Assembly (NCBI GenBank): GCA_944474755.1 | Contig: OX104113.1 | Coordinates: 55,634,074-55,698,073, forward strand | Source of the DNA: Limnoperna fortunei | Lineage: Eukaryota; Mollusca; Bivalvia; Mytilida; Modiolidae | DNA: 64,000 nt | Direction of reading: 5' to 3' | In this document: in pieces, positions 43,941 to 56,850 of the stretch | How the letters are laid out: each line of letters begins with the position of its first letter | How positions within the stretch are numbered: the stretch's first letter is position 1 | Notes under the pieces: generated by a model | What the model was told of the DNA's origin: nothing | Databases searched by the model: none | The model's input: the letters and a program-made list of their open reading frames with translations, nothing else | Position numbers and translations under genes: made by a program

Positions 43941-45677
43941 AGGGAAACTTCGCGAAAAAATGAAAATTTGATATGTTATTCTTCAAATAAAAAGAAACAC
44001 TTTTGCCTCTTGATGTTTTATTATATTTTTAATGGTTAAGTTTCAACATTGAATTTACCGTGTAAAAATTACACTTATGGAGGTCCGCCATCTTGTCACT
44101 ATTTCGTCACTAGATGGCGATACTAAAGATCCCTGGACATCCAAGTACCTTAAAGTCGCCGTATGATAATAACGCGAAACGGTCAATAACAGAAGGTTGG
44201 GCCCAGCGCCATAAACATTTTCTTTGATGAGAATTTTTTTATTCTCAATTACATCCAATGAAATCTTTAATTATGCCTTGTTGTCATGGTAGTTGAGTAA
44301 ATTCCCATGCTAAGCAAAACATTTTTTACTCAATTAGGTTTTATGGCGCTGGGTCCAGGCTGTGGCAAATTTACGTTTCGTATTCCTGATCTAAGCAAAA
44401 ACTGTTAAGTGTAACAAAAAGTTAACCAATTTAAAGACTTCTACGTTAGACGATGTCCACAGCAGCAACAGCTTCATGCGAATATCATTTTCCAGAATTA
44501 AATGTAGGATAGTTTAATGGTATGGTGACCTCATTTTTCGTCGAATATTCGTATGAATTTTGTCCATAAATATTACTTAAATTGAAAAATATTCGTATTA
44601 CTACTTTCAACTTAATTAGATTATGCAACTTATTGAACGAAACTTTTTTTATACAAAATCTTTGCAAAGTTGACTATTTTAGAAATAACGGTCATTAAAT
44701 GAAATATTTTAAATACACTGTTTTTGCGCATCAAAATTTCACTTCACATTTAGTACATTGTGTATTATTAATAATACTGGTAACATTTATTGTGCGCGTG
44801 CGTAACACAGTTTCCAAAATTTTAAATTTTACATGTGTATATTTTGAGTCAACGTGTCAGTTTTACGTTTCCTCTGACAGACGGCATCTAAAGGTATTCG
44901 AAATCTTATATACATCCTGTGTTCTGACACTTCGGTGTATTCAAATCATACCTGTCCTTGGCAGGAGGGGCGTGCCGTTCTAATTTCAAAGTACACGATT
45001 AACTTCAATCTGATTAGCTTTTGAAAATGTCCGAATATTCATACTTCAAAGTCGGCGTCAAACGATCTAGTAATTGCAGTAAACATCCTCTTTGTTTACC
45101 TGCTAATTCTGTTTATTACCCTTCAAAAACGAGTAATGATTTATACCTGTAAAATTTTCACGTCTAGGTACAACTGCCGTTTAATGCAAGACGTGCAAAA
45201 TTGTACGGAATTTTATTTTATGTTAAAAAAATTAATATACAAATATATCGTTTATTACAATTATTATTTAGGTAATTATCTGAGTTAAATAGCGGCAGGT
45301 TAAAATTTGTGTCTAAAAATACTTTTATTAATACAAAGATCATTAAAGTAAGACGTATTTGGTAATCTTAGGTTGCCAGCTGGTTATTAGTCATCGCAAC
45401 AGTTTAAACATTCTTTAAAGAGCAAAGGCAGAAAAACATTATTTTTAAACTGGATTATTTATCAAATTTACTGGATAATTACATTTATCACGTCACAAAC
45501 GCAGTCACGAGATAAAATACTGTCAATATGGCAGCCCCCATACATAAAATTTTACCACCATAAATCTACTCTGGAAGCGTAACGGTAAAGAATACAATAA
45601 AACATCAAAAGGCAATAATATTTCTTTTTATTTGAAGAATAACATATCAAATTTTCATTTTTTCGCGAAGTTTCCCT
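43941..45677. mobile_element. TTAA-flanked inverted-repeat element (piggyBac-like MITE)
   Basis: Both ends read 'agggaaacttcgcgaaaaaa' and 'tgaaaatttgatatgttatt' inward, on opposite strands, with similarity continuing for roughly 100 bp or more. TTAA sits exactly outside each end (43937-43940 and 45678-45681), the target-site hallmark of the piggyBac superfamily. At 1737 bp it has no transposase frame. A second hairpin element is nested at 44199-44356. The family label rests only on TTAA and the TIRs. Confidence 0.7.
44199..44356. mobile_element. Nested 158-bp inverted-repeat element
   Basis: 'gggcccagcgccataaa' (44199-44215) pairs with 'tttatggcgctgggtcc' (44340-44356), one mismatch. Inside is a smaller stem 'gagaat' / 'attctc'. 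It looks like a MITE inside the TTAA element. Confidence 0.6.
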
Positions 45678-45699
45678 TTAATATTTATGTTTTGGCATA

Positions 45700-46255
45700 T
45701 CTGTTAAAACATATATTAAAACCCTAGTTTCATTTTTGCCCCTTTTGGGCCCCTAATTCCTAAACGGAAAAAGGAAGAGCCCCAAACTCAATCTCATTCA
45801 TCCATTTATGATAAGAAAAATTATTGTAAAATTTCAAAGCAATCTGTAAACCAGAACCAAAGTTATTGTGGAAACAAATAAAAAAGTACCATTTTTTGCC
45901 CCTTTTTTTAAACTAGAAAAGGTGGGACCTCAAAAATCAATCCCATTCATCTATTAACGGTATGGAAAATCATTGTAAATTTTCATAGCATTTGGATGAC
46001 TGTTCGGAACAAACAAAATAGTGGCATTTTTGGCCCCTTTTGGGTCCCTAATTTCTAAACGAAAAATGTGGGGACCTAAAAATCAATACCATCCATCCCT
46101 TTATGGTAAGAAACATCACTGTAAAGTTTCAAAGCAATTGGATAACTAGAACAAAAGTTATTGTGGGAACAACAGACAACGACGCAGACGACGACGACAC
46201 AGACGACAGCATCATACTATTATACGCCTGCAATTTTTTTGCGGTCGTATAAAAA
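45700..46255 (+). repeat. Monomer repeat 'ggcccctaattcctaaac' with GACGAC tail
   Basis: Three diverged monomers of about 150 bp (starting near 45735, 45895 and 46030) share 'ttttgggcccctaattccta', 'atcccattcatcc' and 'aaagttattgtggaaac'. The run ends in 'gacgacgacgac'-rich sequence and 'ttttttgcggtcgtataaaa'. From memory this is a very common mussel repeat, the main reason for my organism guess. Confidence 0.65.
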
Positions 46256-47150
46256 TAGTAGGCATGCATAGTAAATAAACCAGTTAAAATTTTTGGACAT
46301 TTGAATTATTGAAAGTAAAAGAAAGATGCAGGAAATTGCACTTGAAACAAGTATTTAAAAAAATAAAATATTTATTTCTGTTTGATGCGACAACAACAAA
46401 ATAACTGGAAAATTAAAAAGTGCATAAAACCAATAATAATAAAAGTAGAAACGTTTTCATCATTTTATTTTACAGGAATTACAGATTCGTAATACTTCCC
46501 TCATCAAGTCGGTGTGCCATCTTTGTCCCATCCTCCCAAATTATTAACATTTGTACCATTTGTTAAATCTGCAATCCCAACTGGGATAAAGGACTGGCTA
46601 TCGCTTAATTGTTTTAAAAATATTCGAAATTCTTAATACATTGACTTATGTGTTATTTTTATTTTGCAAAGATGATCAAAGAGCATGTGCAAATCTTGTT
46701 ATCTTGAATATATATATACCAGTATATATATATTCATCACGATGATCAGCTGAAGATGAACAGGCAGCAATTGAATATTAACTGTTTACATCACGAAAAT
46801 TGTTTAATTAACCATTAAAAACAGTAACAAGAAGATCATTATTGTTGGAAATACTTATTATGCGTTAATTATATAATTAACAATTCAGATGAAAGCAGAT
46901 TGAATGTGTATTTATATGATCATTCACCTAGCCAGCTTGATCGCGGAGGAAAATATATGAACAGAATTATACTTTTATTCAAATGCTAAGAACAAAATTA
47001 TTACATTTTGCAATACAAAACAAACTGTTTTTCACCTGAAAAATAATCAAAACAATATTACAGATAGAAAGTACTTACTTCGGTAAATGCAAACATCGAA
47101 CTATATTATCGCGCAATAGTTCAGTAAACCGTTCCCAAAATTAGTTACAA
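46256..47150. other. Unassigned AT-rich stretch
   Basis: Includes a short palindromic 'atatatatataccagtatata' near 46708. No ORF or repeat family is recognised. Confidence 0.5.
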
Positions 47151-47183
47151 CCCCATGTGTGATACAATGCAATGATTTGAGTT

Positions 47184-47705
47184 ATGAAAATTGAAGACTA
47201 TTTAGTAAATGAGAATAGTTTTATATATAGACAAATGATAACAAAACTAAGGGTGAGTGACCATACCTTACATATAGAACAAGGGAGATATCATAATATT
47301 CCCAGATGTCAACGAATATGCTCTAAATGCCAAATTCTTGAAGATGAAAAACATTTTCTTTTACATTGTCAAATTAACACTCTACCAAGAGATATTTTCT
47401 TTTCAAAAATTTCAAATATAGACGATATCTTTGCAATTAAATGCAGATGAAAAAGTAAAATATATCCTTTGTCCAAAATCAGAACATTTAACTTATGTTA
47501 AGGACTTTATAAAGCGATCATTCGAAATGCGAAAATAGGGTCCACATCGGTTAAAATGTACTACTAACTACATTTGTAGTTATATTAGAAATAATAACTA
47601 ATGTACTTCGAGTATGTTTGTATTTGTATGCTAATGTTTTTGTTTATAATGTTATTATGTTGCTTTGACCAATATGAGTGTAATTTGCAATAAAGAATTT
47701 GAATT
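47184..47705 (+). pseudogene. LINE 3' fragment with Cys/His motif and tail
   Basis: The frame reads RQMITKLRVSDHTLHIEQGR and then RICSKCQILEDEKHFLLHC, a CxxC-x7-H-x4-C zinc-like motif of LINE C termini. It runs to a stop at 47448-47450. Further LINE 3' sequence ends in 'tgcaataaagaatttgaatt' near 47700. It is the same type of element as 41336-41720 and 61105-61873 but on its own lacks RT. Confidence 0.7.
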
Positions 47706-48485
47706 TAATGCTCCCATTTAATATGTTTAACGCGGTTTGTGATTAGCGAATTTTTATTGGTCTAGGACATTGGTTATTAAAGTGACTTAAACAATTATAT
47801 ATTAATTTTATTTTTAGGAGTAGTTCTAAGGTGCTTTATTTAGAACTGAAAAAAAGTTTATTGATTTTTTTGAGATTGCAATTTTTTTGTCAAAATCGTG
47901 GATTCAGTCGCGTACTCGCGAATAGGCAGCTAATCGCCTGTCTGACTTGACTCTCTTTATGTTTTGATGAATTTCTTCCTTTTCTCAACTGTCCCATATG
48001 TGGATTAATACAAATAGATTCCTGTTTACATACAAGATGTCCGACTGTGAGGGCTAAATTTTCTCACCCTGTTAAAATTACACCAACCGACCCAACTTGT
48101 TTTCCTATGGGAATGACCATTCTAGTTCGTTAACCCATCCGCTTTTCCGGATTTATCTGCTCACCCACAGATTTAAACTAAACTGTCGTAAGTCAGGCAC
48201 CAGAAACCTAGGTTTTACCTTGTAACGGCTAAGGTGTTATATGTCTCATATGATCTTATGTTATTTTGCATTACCATTTGTTTCCCCTGTGTCTATGCTT
48301 ATTATAAATGCCATCTTGTTTTATCTTAATCAACTGAGTAGAACAATTTTGTAACATTACCAAATGACGTTAATAATTCAATAATAATCACTAATTCATT
48401 ATAAAAAAATACCTTAAAGTGAATGTGTTATTGGAAACATCATTGATATTGAGAGAAAGGAAGAATTTATAGTTGAATACAAAGT
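47706..48485. other. Unassigned AT-rich stretch
   Basis: No supportable feature. Confidence 0.5.
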
Positions 48486-48488
48486 GAA

Positions 48489-48655
48489 CAAAGATGCATC
48501 ATCCTCCCAAGTCAGAGGTTCTGAGTCATCATCATCCTCCCAAATCAAGGGTTCTGAGTCATCATCATCATCCTCTCAAGTCAAGGGTTCTGAGTCATGA
48601 TGATGGAGCGAACGCGGACTCCGAACCCCTGACTTAGGAGGATGAGATGCATTTG
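48489..48655. repeat. Hairpin element with triplicated arm
   Basis: 'catcatcctcccaagtcaga' then 'ggttctgagt' occurs three times in tandem, followed by the complement 'actccgaacccctgacttag' and 'gaggatgagatgc'. The whole can fold back. A related short palindrome 'ggggttatgactcataac' with 'cttgggaggatgc' is at 57103-57140. Confidence 0.6.
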
Positions 48656-50692
48656 TGAGCTTAAAGCCAATAGCACATTTGTTATTATTTTTAATATTAA
48701 ATCAAAAACACTGTAATCAATTTATTATGAACTTCAGTATCATGAACTCTGTTCACTTGTTCTTGAAAGAGGCAAAAATATTACCAATTTACCGAGATGG
48801 ATAAAAGTGTACAAGGAAATTTTAAACCCGTTTCTGTTTTAGCCATCCTTTCTCAAGACTTCATATGACCTTGAAACACAAAAACTAGTTATGTGTTGGA
48901 AGTAATTTGTTTACACCGGAGCCAGTAAAAAATAGAGTTTCACAATGTTCTTTTGTAGATCATTTACCTCTTTCTTCATTAATGACTTAATACCTGTAAA
49001 ATAAATTGTGAAATTGACACGTAATATGCTGATGACACAGTACAAACAAGTGGGAAATAATGAAAAGTTAAATGTAGATTAAAACTCTGTAAATGTTAGA
49101 TCTATCTAAATAAAATAGTGTGTTTTCACCGGCAACATCTATATATGTCTATTATAGATATTGCAACAAAACAGAAAATAGCTGAAAACAGAACGGAAAG
49201 CAGAACTGAGAATGAACAAAACCGGCTTCTATTTTGTTTATTGCTCCTCGTGTGGTGACAAGTTTGTACTAAAAATATCACATTACGAAGCGTTATGCGA
49301 AACAACATACATTTATCTTTCTTTATGAGAACACATGCTGGACCATGCTGGCTAACATTGAACATTTGAAGTTAACACCTTGTTTAATCATAATCATCTT
49401 AAGGCGAATTTGTTACAGCAAAACTAGTTTATGTTTAAGTTTAATGTCTAAACTGGTTTCAATGAAGTTTTCAAAACTAGTTTTGGTTTAATGATGAGTA
49501 CCAAAAAATAGGTTTTCGGTTTAGTTTTAAGAAATGAATAAGTTAATAGGAAGCAGAGATTACGCAATAATAAATTAGATAAAACAACTACTGTTGCATA
49601 TGCTTCTAGCTAGATGACTCACCGAAAATTGTGTTGGTTTATGTTTTCGAAATCGTCAAATGTCAAAGAATTTGTTTGATAATTTTAATGTTTGTCTTTT
49701 ATTACTTCACCCAGGAAAAATCCAGCAATGCTATGTTCTAGTAAAGATTGATCTTGTTTTTATTAATTTATTTTTCAAAATATTTCTTTGTTTATCTTGA
49801 CAACATCGCTACACTGCAACATTTGTGCAGATATTTTAATGCTGAAACCTAAAAACCTGAACCGCAAACCACCCATGTATGTGGTTTGGATGGTTTGCGA
49901 AACAGTTTCAGTTTGCTACTAACAAACGCCAAACCAGTTTAGGTTCCAAACTAGTTTCAAACCGGTTCTCATCAACAAAAGAAAGTTTAAGACAACTGAA
50001 ACTATTTTTGACCTAACAAATACGCCGTTAGTCTTTGTAGTTTTCCTATAAATGGGACTCACGGTGGCATGTCAGTGACGTAGCTCCCTTTTCGCAAAAA
50101 ATCATTTGCTTGCACCTGTTCTCGACTCCACCTTAAATGACAATAATTACAGTTTTCCTACCTAAGACCGCTGTTCGTTTCTGTTTACTTTAGATTCCTC
50201 AATTCAACAAAAAAACTGCCGATAATAAAAAATGGTTGAAAGTGCCAATAAACCCCCCCCCCCCCCCAACATGAATACTGTATTTCGTTTATAATAATAA
50301 TGCAGTGTCGTACCAACAATCAAGCTGTGTGAATACAAACTGTCGAATAATTAAAATAATTTTAGTAATGCAAGAATGACAAACAAAACCCCACTTAAGG
50401 ATATACTGCACATATTTACATATACAAAACATACACGTTAATTTGCATACATACATCGTAACTAATTAAAGCTGAATCATCATATTTTGTATCCTCTCTC
50501 CTCAGTTTTAATTACAGGTAAATAATGAATATTTGTATATTTGCTGGTGCTTCTGGATTTAGAATGCTTTTAGGGTTATCAAAACTGTTTATAATATTAA
50601 AGTTTTCATCGATATTAAAAAAATATCCAAAAGTGTTTTCCGTAGATTTATATTAATTTGAAGTTTAAAAAAACTGATGACTCTTGTTAAAA

Positions 50693-50726
<34 letters not shown>

Positions 50727-52560
50727 AAGCTGTCGAAACTGCAGAAATAGTAACTGTCAATGTACTGATCGAATAATGAGGTTTCGACACTGACTAAATA
50801 ATAACTGAGTTGTCGAAACTGTCGGAATAATAAATGTCGACATACTGAACAGACAGTTGAATAATAACTCGATACACTACTTTGCATAAAATGGACATGA
50901 TCTGTTGTGACAAAAAAATGATTCGACTTTGAATGAACTAAATCCCTGAAATTCTCCTAGTCCCAGCAATGTAAATTAATAGAAACAGATTATACTCAAA
51001 TACCGCCCAAATTTACCATGAGTTAATCCAATTTCGATTCAAACAAAAAATCGTATAACTTTGAAGTGTTTGTGTATGTTCTAGGTTGAATATGAATAAA
51101 TGACGTAACGTTTTAAAATGTAGCAAAGAAACCGACCGAACAACAAGAGCCGAAATTTAAAGGACAATTACAAATCTGGATATAGACAACATATACAGCG
51201 CAACACAAAAACAATACGAGAGACAATAAAAACCATGAGTGCACTCAGGTGCTCCCGACGAGTAAGCAGTGCCTGCCTCCATTTAGACACCCGTCGATTT
51301 ACTCATTGTCATGTCTAGGAAAATGTCAAATCCAGGAAAAAGAAACACTACCTATGCCTCAGCGAAAATGTCCGATCATATTTTAGAGATTGACGATCAA
51401 TTGAGTTTAATATTATTTTATTGCATAAAGGCAATAGGATTAGATACAAGTCATACCAACTTAAGTCCGCTCCTTACAATATTTACACATACATATCATG
51501 ACAGTAGGCAATACAACATATACAATGGTATTTGTGTCATGATTCCCTTCCACACAGCGAGCTTGTTCGCATTAATTTATTAACAAAAAACAAACACCAA
51601 GATTAGCGTAAAAGAGCCACCATAATAGGCGACCGTGTTTAATTAATTATAATTAGTATTTATAATAAGCATATTAAAAAATTTGTATATACATTCAAAC
51701 CATAATGCGAAGGTGGGGTTCAAAAAGCGCCACCACTAAGTAAAATAAAACAATTATAATACATTGTAAAAGAAAGAACTACAAAAACATAAACAGCTAA
51801 ACTATACTAATAAACATAAGCTACGTACAAAGTATAATATTTCTAAAAAGTGAAAAATACATACAATAAAGATTAAATTTTTCATGTTTTACCGTTACAG
51901 ACGACATAAATTAAATAATGAAATATGGGTGGGGGAAGGGGGGGGGGGGTGGTAATTTTTTATAAAAACAAAAACACTTCAAATTCACACAAAGTTAAAT
52001 AACCCGTTTTCGATAATTTGATTAAAGTGCTTTGCATTATTACACGCTTATTTTATCAATCGTTAAGCCGCACCTCCTTAGTTTTGATTGGACAAATCAT
52101 TTCAACATTTTGTCAAATGAATATTCATGAACAAGTGCACATTCCACAAATTAATTTATGTGATAAATTGCTTAAATGAAATACTTATCGTTTATGAGAA
52201 AAGAGCTATAGCTAGAAACGTTTTGTTTGTTTTATATATTTTATTACTTTAGAAAATAATACTGTATTGCCATGGTCAGTATAATTATCGTTACCAAATA
52301 ACAGTGTTTCAATAGGGGTGTTCTATTCTATTCTATCTTTGGTTTTGGAACGACAACACAATTGATGACCTTTGACACTCTCGTTGTCCTTTGACAACAA
52401 ATGTAGTTCCCCATAAAATGGTATATTTCTTTGTAATTTTTTTCTTTGGTTTTTGTCTTGTTTTGGTTCTACTTTTTGGGCTTATTGGAATGAAGGAACT
52501 TTGAAAAAAATTAGAAATTAAACATGTGATGAAATATAATGGATTATAAGTATTTTAGTC
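48656..52560. other. Unassigned AT-rich DNA with homopolymers
   Basis: Contains a 15-C run (50253-50267), a 32-A run (50694-50725) and a G-rich run (about 51927-51950). Around 50300-50870 a degenerate 'actgtcgaa..aataataact' motif recurs on both sides of the A run. Short open frames are unconvincing. No gene seen. Confidence 0.5.
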
Positions 52561-52601
52561 TAGTGGAATAATTGCCAATTTCCTGTTTTCCTGTCTTACA
52601 G

Positions 52602-52669
52602 ACTTAATCCCTGAAAATAGGGATGCTTCCAGAGCTTTAAAAAGAGTTAACATTGATAAATTTTTCTAA
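52602..52669 (+). CDS. Possible 3' terminal exon of an unknown gene
   Basis: 'cctgttttcctgtcttacag' is a strong acceptor. In phase 1 the exon reads xLIPENRDASRALKRVNIDK then FF and TAA (52667-52669), a plausible soluble C terminus. AATAAA at 53105-53110 could end a 3' UTR of about 440 bases. I could not find upstream exons within the window on this strand. It could equally be a duplicated gene fragment or chance. Confidence 0.25.
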
Positions 52670-54132
52670 ATTTTGGATATAGTTTGGAAGTGGTATGGTA
52701 CTTTCAAACTACCAAATGGCATTCCAGAATCATCAGTGGAATTTTTTTATTGACTTTATGTTATAATAGACAAAGAGGAAAAAAGAGGTAAAAAAATTGT
52801 GGTTTCGCGTTCCTTTTGACGGCGGCTTTCTATTCTATCTTTAGTTTTGACGGCGGCTTTCCAACAATGGAAATTGCGCCCAGTTTTCAATATATTTAGA
52901 GTATTATTTGCAAAATGTGCTTACTAGATTTAACTTTATTGTGAGTATAGTAAATAAGTACTTAAGTGCTAACTATATTGATATGATATTATTTGTTCTT
53001 GGAACACAATGTGTATGTTTGTATCAATACCCTGCTTTGTATAGGTATGGTGTCAAATGGCACTGTGGTCTTTTTGTTGACACGTTGACCCTATATTTAT
53101 GTTGAATAAAGGGCTTACGTCCTGGTGCCTCCGCGCAAAAATACCCAAATGTAGTATAGATAATACTACCAAGTGAATTCGGCCGATTGGATTGTTGGTA
53201 CTTCATCACTGTGAATTCCGCAAGGCGAACTTAGCTTAATGTACCCACACTGATTATGTCTCAACCTTGAAAGCTAAACTAGAAATTAGTTAATTTTTTT
53301 CAATCGGTGATTTGATTATAATTTAGAATCGAGGCACCAAAGGAAGCAAGTCTTTACACTATTGCAATATACTGACTGTAGCGGTCAGCTAGGCCGCCAA
53401 GTGTTAGTTTGCTTACACGTGTTAAAAAAAAATGCACTTGTAGTATTCTCTACCTTTCTCTCAGTAACATGTATATATCCATTAATCCCCTAGGAAACAC
53501 TAGAGTCGGGGGCGCTATATTGGTTAGAAGCATTATGTTAGATATAGTATCCTTTCTCTAGGTTTTAACCCTGTTTTGAAAAAGAATTTGTTACTGAAGA
53601 CAAACATAGCGAAAGTATATCGTAAGAGGGGAAAAACACTAATCCAATTCTTTAAGATTTTCTACTTAATTTGTTATTTTTTTAATTAGCGCAGCTCTTT
53701 TACCTTAAGGGGGACTTGACCGACATCATATATATCCAGAATCGTACATGACAGGCCTATGTTCTCTCAAAATTTCATGACCTCTTTAAAACCTTCCAAG
53801 AGAAAACCAGCTTCCGGGGTAAACCCCACTCAAAAAATAGCACTTTCTTTTCAGAAAATCTTGGTATATAGGTCATGTAGTGAATGTGACATAAAACATA
53901 CTAAACACCATTAGAACAGAGCAAGTTAGGTCTCAAAATTTCTCCAATATATTGCCCTTTCAGAAAAACTTTCATTCATTAAAATCCAGTTAGTAGTTTT
54001 TAATAAGCAGGACTATTTTGTTTGTAAGTAGTATGTTCTAAATTTGATTGGTCCCCTTTAGTGTCTTCACACCTTAGAGTGTGTAAGGTATAATACATTA
54101 TTACAATTAATTACTGCACTTAGAGCAAATGT

Positions 54133-54140
54133 CAGTGTTA
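54133..54140. repeat. 8-bp target-site duplication, left
   Basis: CAGTGTTA here and at 60878-60885 bracket the inverted 'gggtgttactaaaacgcgg' ends. Confidence 0.6.
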
Positions 54141-54942
54141 ACGGGTGTTACTAAAACGCGGAAACGGAACGGAAACGGAAAACGGAAAAATGAATAAATA
54201 GATAGATATTTCGACCTAATAAACATGAATGTCTGATATTTTTATATAGGTATGTGATATTAATTGTCACTTCAATAAAACCGCTAGGTAACCTTATCAA
54301 AACAAGTTTGGTGCAATGTTTATGCATGCGTAAACGTATGACTAGTTCAGTTTTATGACTGGAATGCATGGTACGTTAATAATCATATTTACTATTAAAA
54401 TAAATATTGTATTTTCATTTGATGCAAATTCAACTGGGGCATGTTTCGTTGTTGTTTTGAACTTTGACTTACATGTATTGATCCCGATATCACAAGTTAC
54501 AACCCGGATACTGTCCATTGAAGCTGCGATAATGCATTGCTCCTCTGAAGAAGGATAGTAATGAGTTTTATTTTTGTTGTTTTTTTAGTTTGTTTTTGTT
54601 CGTTTGTTTGTTTGTTTTTGTTTGTTTCTATTTTGCAGATTTTAAATCATTTGATAAATTGGCATTGTCTAAAACTTCAAATCATTGGTAGACTTTATTT
54701 TTACTATAAACATTGTATCTTTTTAATTAGAAAATAATATTGCTGAATGGATTTTTTTAAATTTTACATTGAAAAGGAAATCCTCCAAATTATATAGTTT
54801 CTATCGATTAAGGGCCTGGTTTTAAACGAAACCACAACCCCGATCGAATACTGTATTTGTTTTGCATTGTAATGTTGTGTGCAATTGAGCGTCATATACA
54901 TGTATGTTATGCCCTATAAAGGCCACTATGATTAGGAAATAA

Positions 54943-55013
54943 GAATATCTTATCCAGTGATTTTGTTGCCTTTTTTAAAAACAGGGGCAACAAAATCACT
55001 GGATAAGATATTC
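54943..55013. repeat. Perfect 28-bp hairpin, 15-nt loop
   Basis: 54943-54970 ('gaatatcttatccagtgatt' plus 8 more bases) is exactly complementary to 54986-55013. Loop 'ttttttaaaaacagg'. Total 71 nt, the size of a small-RNA precursor stem-loop, but a tiny foldback MITE is equally possible. Flanking 'attagga' / 'tcctaat' extends the pairing weakly. Confidence 0.8.
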
Positions 55014-55566
55014 CTAATAAATAATTATCTCCTTTTTAATTGGGAAAATTTTCGATGTTTTTCTTGAAATTGTGAAAAAATTAAACTAATGGTTTTATAC
55101 GTATAAAAAAGGAAAACAACAGTAAGCAGTAAATAAAATAACTAAATTGATCTTTTGTAAGGTATATTTATTTGACTTATGTGAGATGTACAAACATAGG
55201 ATAACTGCAGAAACTTCCATTTTGTTTGATTTTATATTATAAAGATGTTTTGAACTACATGGATTTATTGAGCAATTTAAATTATTATGGAAAAAGTATC
55301 AATGAAAAAACAGAAAAAAATACATTACAATAGAATAAATGTATTTTTTAATAAGGTTGCTAGAATTATAAATGAAGTACATGTACAATTTGTAAAAATT
55401 TCAACACTGTGAAATAGTATGTATTTTATGTAAAATGCACTTTTACAAGTATGTAAACATATTTAAAATTAAAAAAAAAATGAAATGACTGCAAAAGAAC
55501 TAATTATTATTATGATGAAAACATTGCAATACTCGTTTAACACTATGGAAGGGTATATAAGCCTTG

Positions 55567-56850
55567 TTCGTTTGTTCTTTGTTAATTGTTAGACTTGCAA
55601 TTCCTTACATGGTCAGTTATTTCTTTGTCCATTGTAAATTCTTCAATTGTTTATTTGAGAAATGCAATTTCCAGCTTTGTAGCCTGTATTTACCACACGT
55701 TTTCATTTGTTTCGTGTCGTTTCGTTCATGGATATTATATTGTTTCGGTAGTTATTAATTCGTTCTTTGTATATTTCTCAAATATTTCACTTTCATAGCT
55801 AGTTTACTTTATCTTTTTGTAGCTATTTTACTTATTTTTCAAAATCGCCACGCTTACAAAATACGAATTAACATTGTACCATGTTACTCATGAGTGATTT
55901 TTTACCGGAAGAGAATGAATTTTGCGGGTTGGTCTCAAAACATGACGAAGAAAACCAGGACGGGACATTTTTTTTTTTTATATATAAATGCAGGCGGGGA
56001 TCCTAGGAAAGGCGTACCGGGCGTACGCCCCCCCCCCCCCCGCCCCTAAAAAAAGAAACGAGAGAACGAGAGGGTAAAACAAGAGAAATGGAAAAGGAGG
56101 AATGAGAAACGAGTAAATTTTCCGAGGACACCTTCATTCCTTTATTCCTTTTTCGGTTTTCAACTGGAATTCATTATTTATGGTCATAGTTGAAAAATAA
56201 AGCCAGCTAAAAGAAGGGGCAAAAGTAAAAAAACGAGTCTAGAAAACTTTGTCTGCATGGCTACCAAATGCTTAGATTCCTGTAGCTTCCGGGGGGGGGG
56301 GGGGGGCTCCACCCCCTTGGATACCCTTACCAGGGTGCTGTCCTGGACCGACCTGCTGGGGGCCTTGAGCGGCACCCAGACTCCTCGCCAAACTTTTACG
56401 CCACCCCTAACACAAATTCCTGGATCCGCCCCTCAAATGAACTTTTAAAGTAATAAAGATTATTAAAAGATGTAAAAATAACATACAGCTTTTAAATCAA
56501 TAATGAATTTACAGACAAACAGTCTTAGCAGGACGAGAATTTGTTACATGAAAAATTGACCGAAATTGATAGGGTAACCATGTGTGACGATATTTTACAT
56601 AAAAACTGTCAAGAAATGTTTATATATTATTGAAGCTCAGATCATACAGATTCTAAAAATATAAAGTTTGATAATTTTTTGTAATTTTAAAGATTGACTC
56701 TACGTATCCTTAAAAAATAGGTCTGTCAAATAATGTTTACTTTTTGTTAAAAATAAGATCATAAGGTATGGAATAACATAAAGATTTGGAATATTTGATG
56801 TAAGTAAGGAAATATCTACACGACGGGTATTCATTCCACGGTGGGGTCAA
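55567..56850 (+). repeat. Long inverted repeat, left arm
   Basis: Pairs with 58255-59190. Shared words: 'gttcgtttgttctttg', 'ccttacatggtcagttattt', 'tgagaccaacccgcaa'-type complement, 'ggacgggacattttt', 'catgaaaaattgaccgaaat' (from 56547) and 'gtttatatattattgaagct' (from 56617). A 0.45-kb GC-rich segment (55992-56437) interrupts this arm only. Confidence 0.75.
55992..56437. mobile_element. GC-rich insertion with poly(C) and poly(G)
   Basis: Missing from the right arm, so inserted after the inverted repeat formed. The ends are roughly inverted ('aggcggggatccta' and 'ctggatccgcccct'). It contains a C run beginning about 56026 and a G run of 17 or more beginning about 56290, and is clearly GC-richer than its surroundings. 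No convincing ORF. Confidence 0.55.

Noticed and set aside
50687..50887. 66-codon ORF ending in poly-Phe
   Set aside because: It is created by the 32-A run read on the minus strand.
51311..51583. 90-codon ORF
   Set aside because: Longest in its area but with low-information composition, no domain and no neighbouring exons; not supportable.
55586..55798. 70-codon hydrophobic ORF with mirror copy at 58956-59168
   Set aside because: Both are the same inverted-repeat arm read in opposite directions; similarity reflects the repeat, not coding selection.
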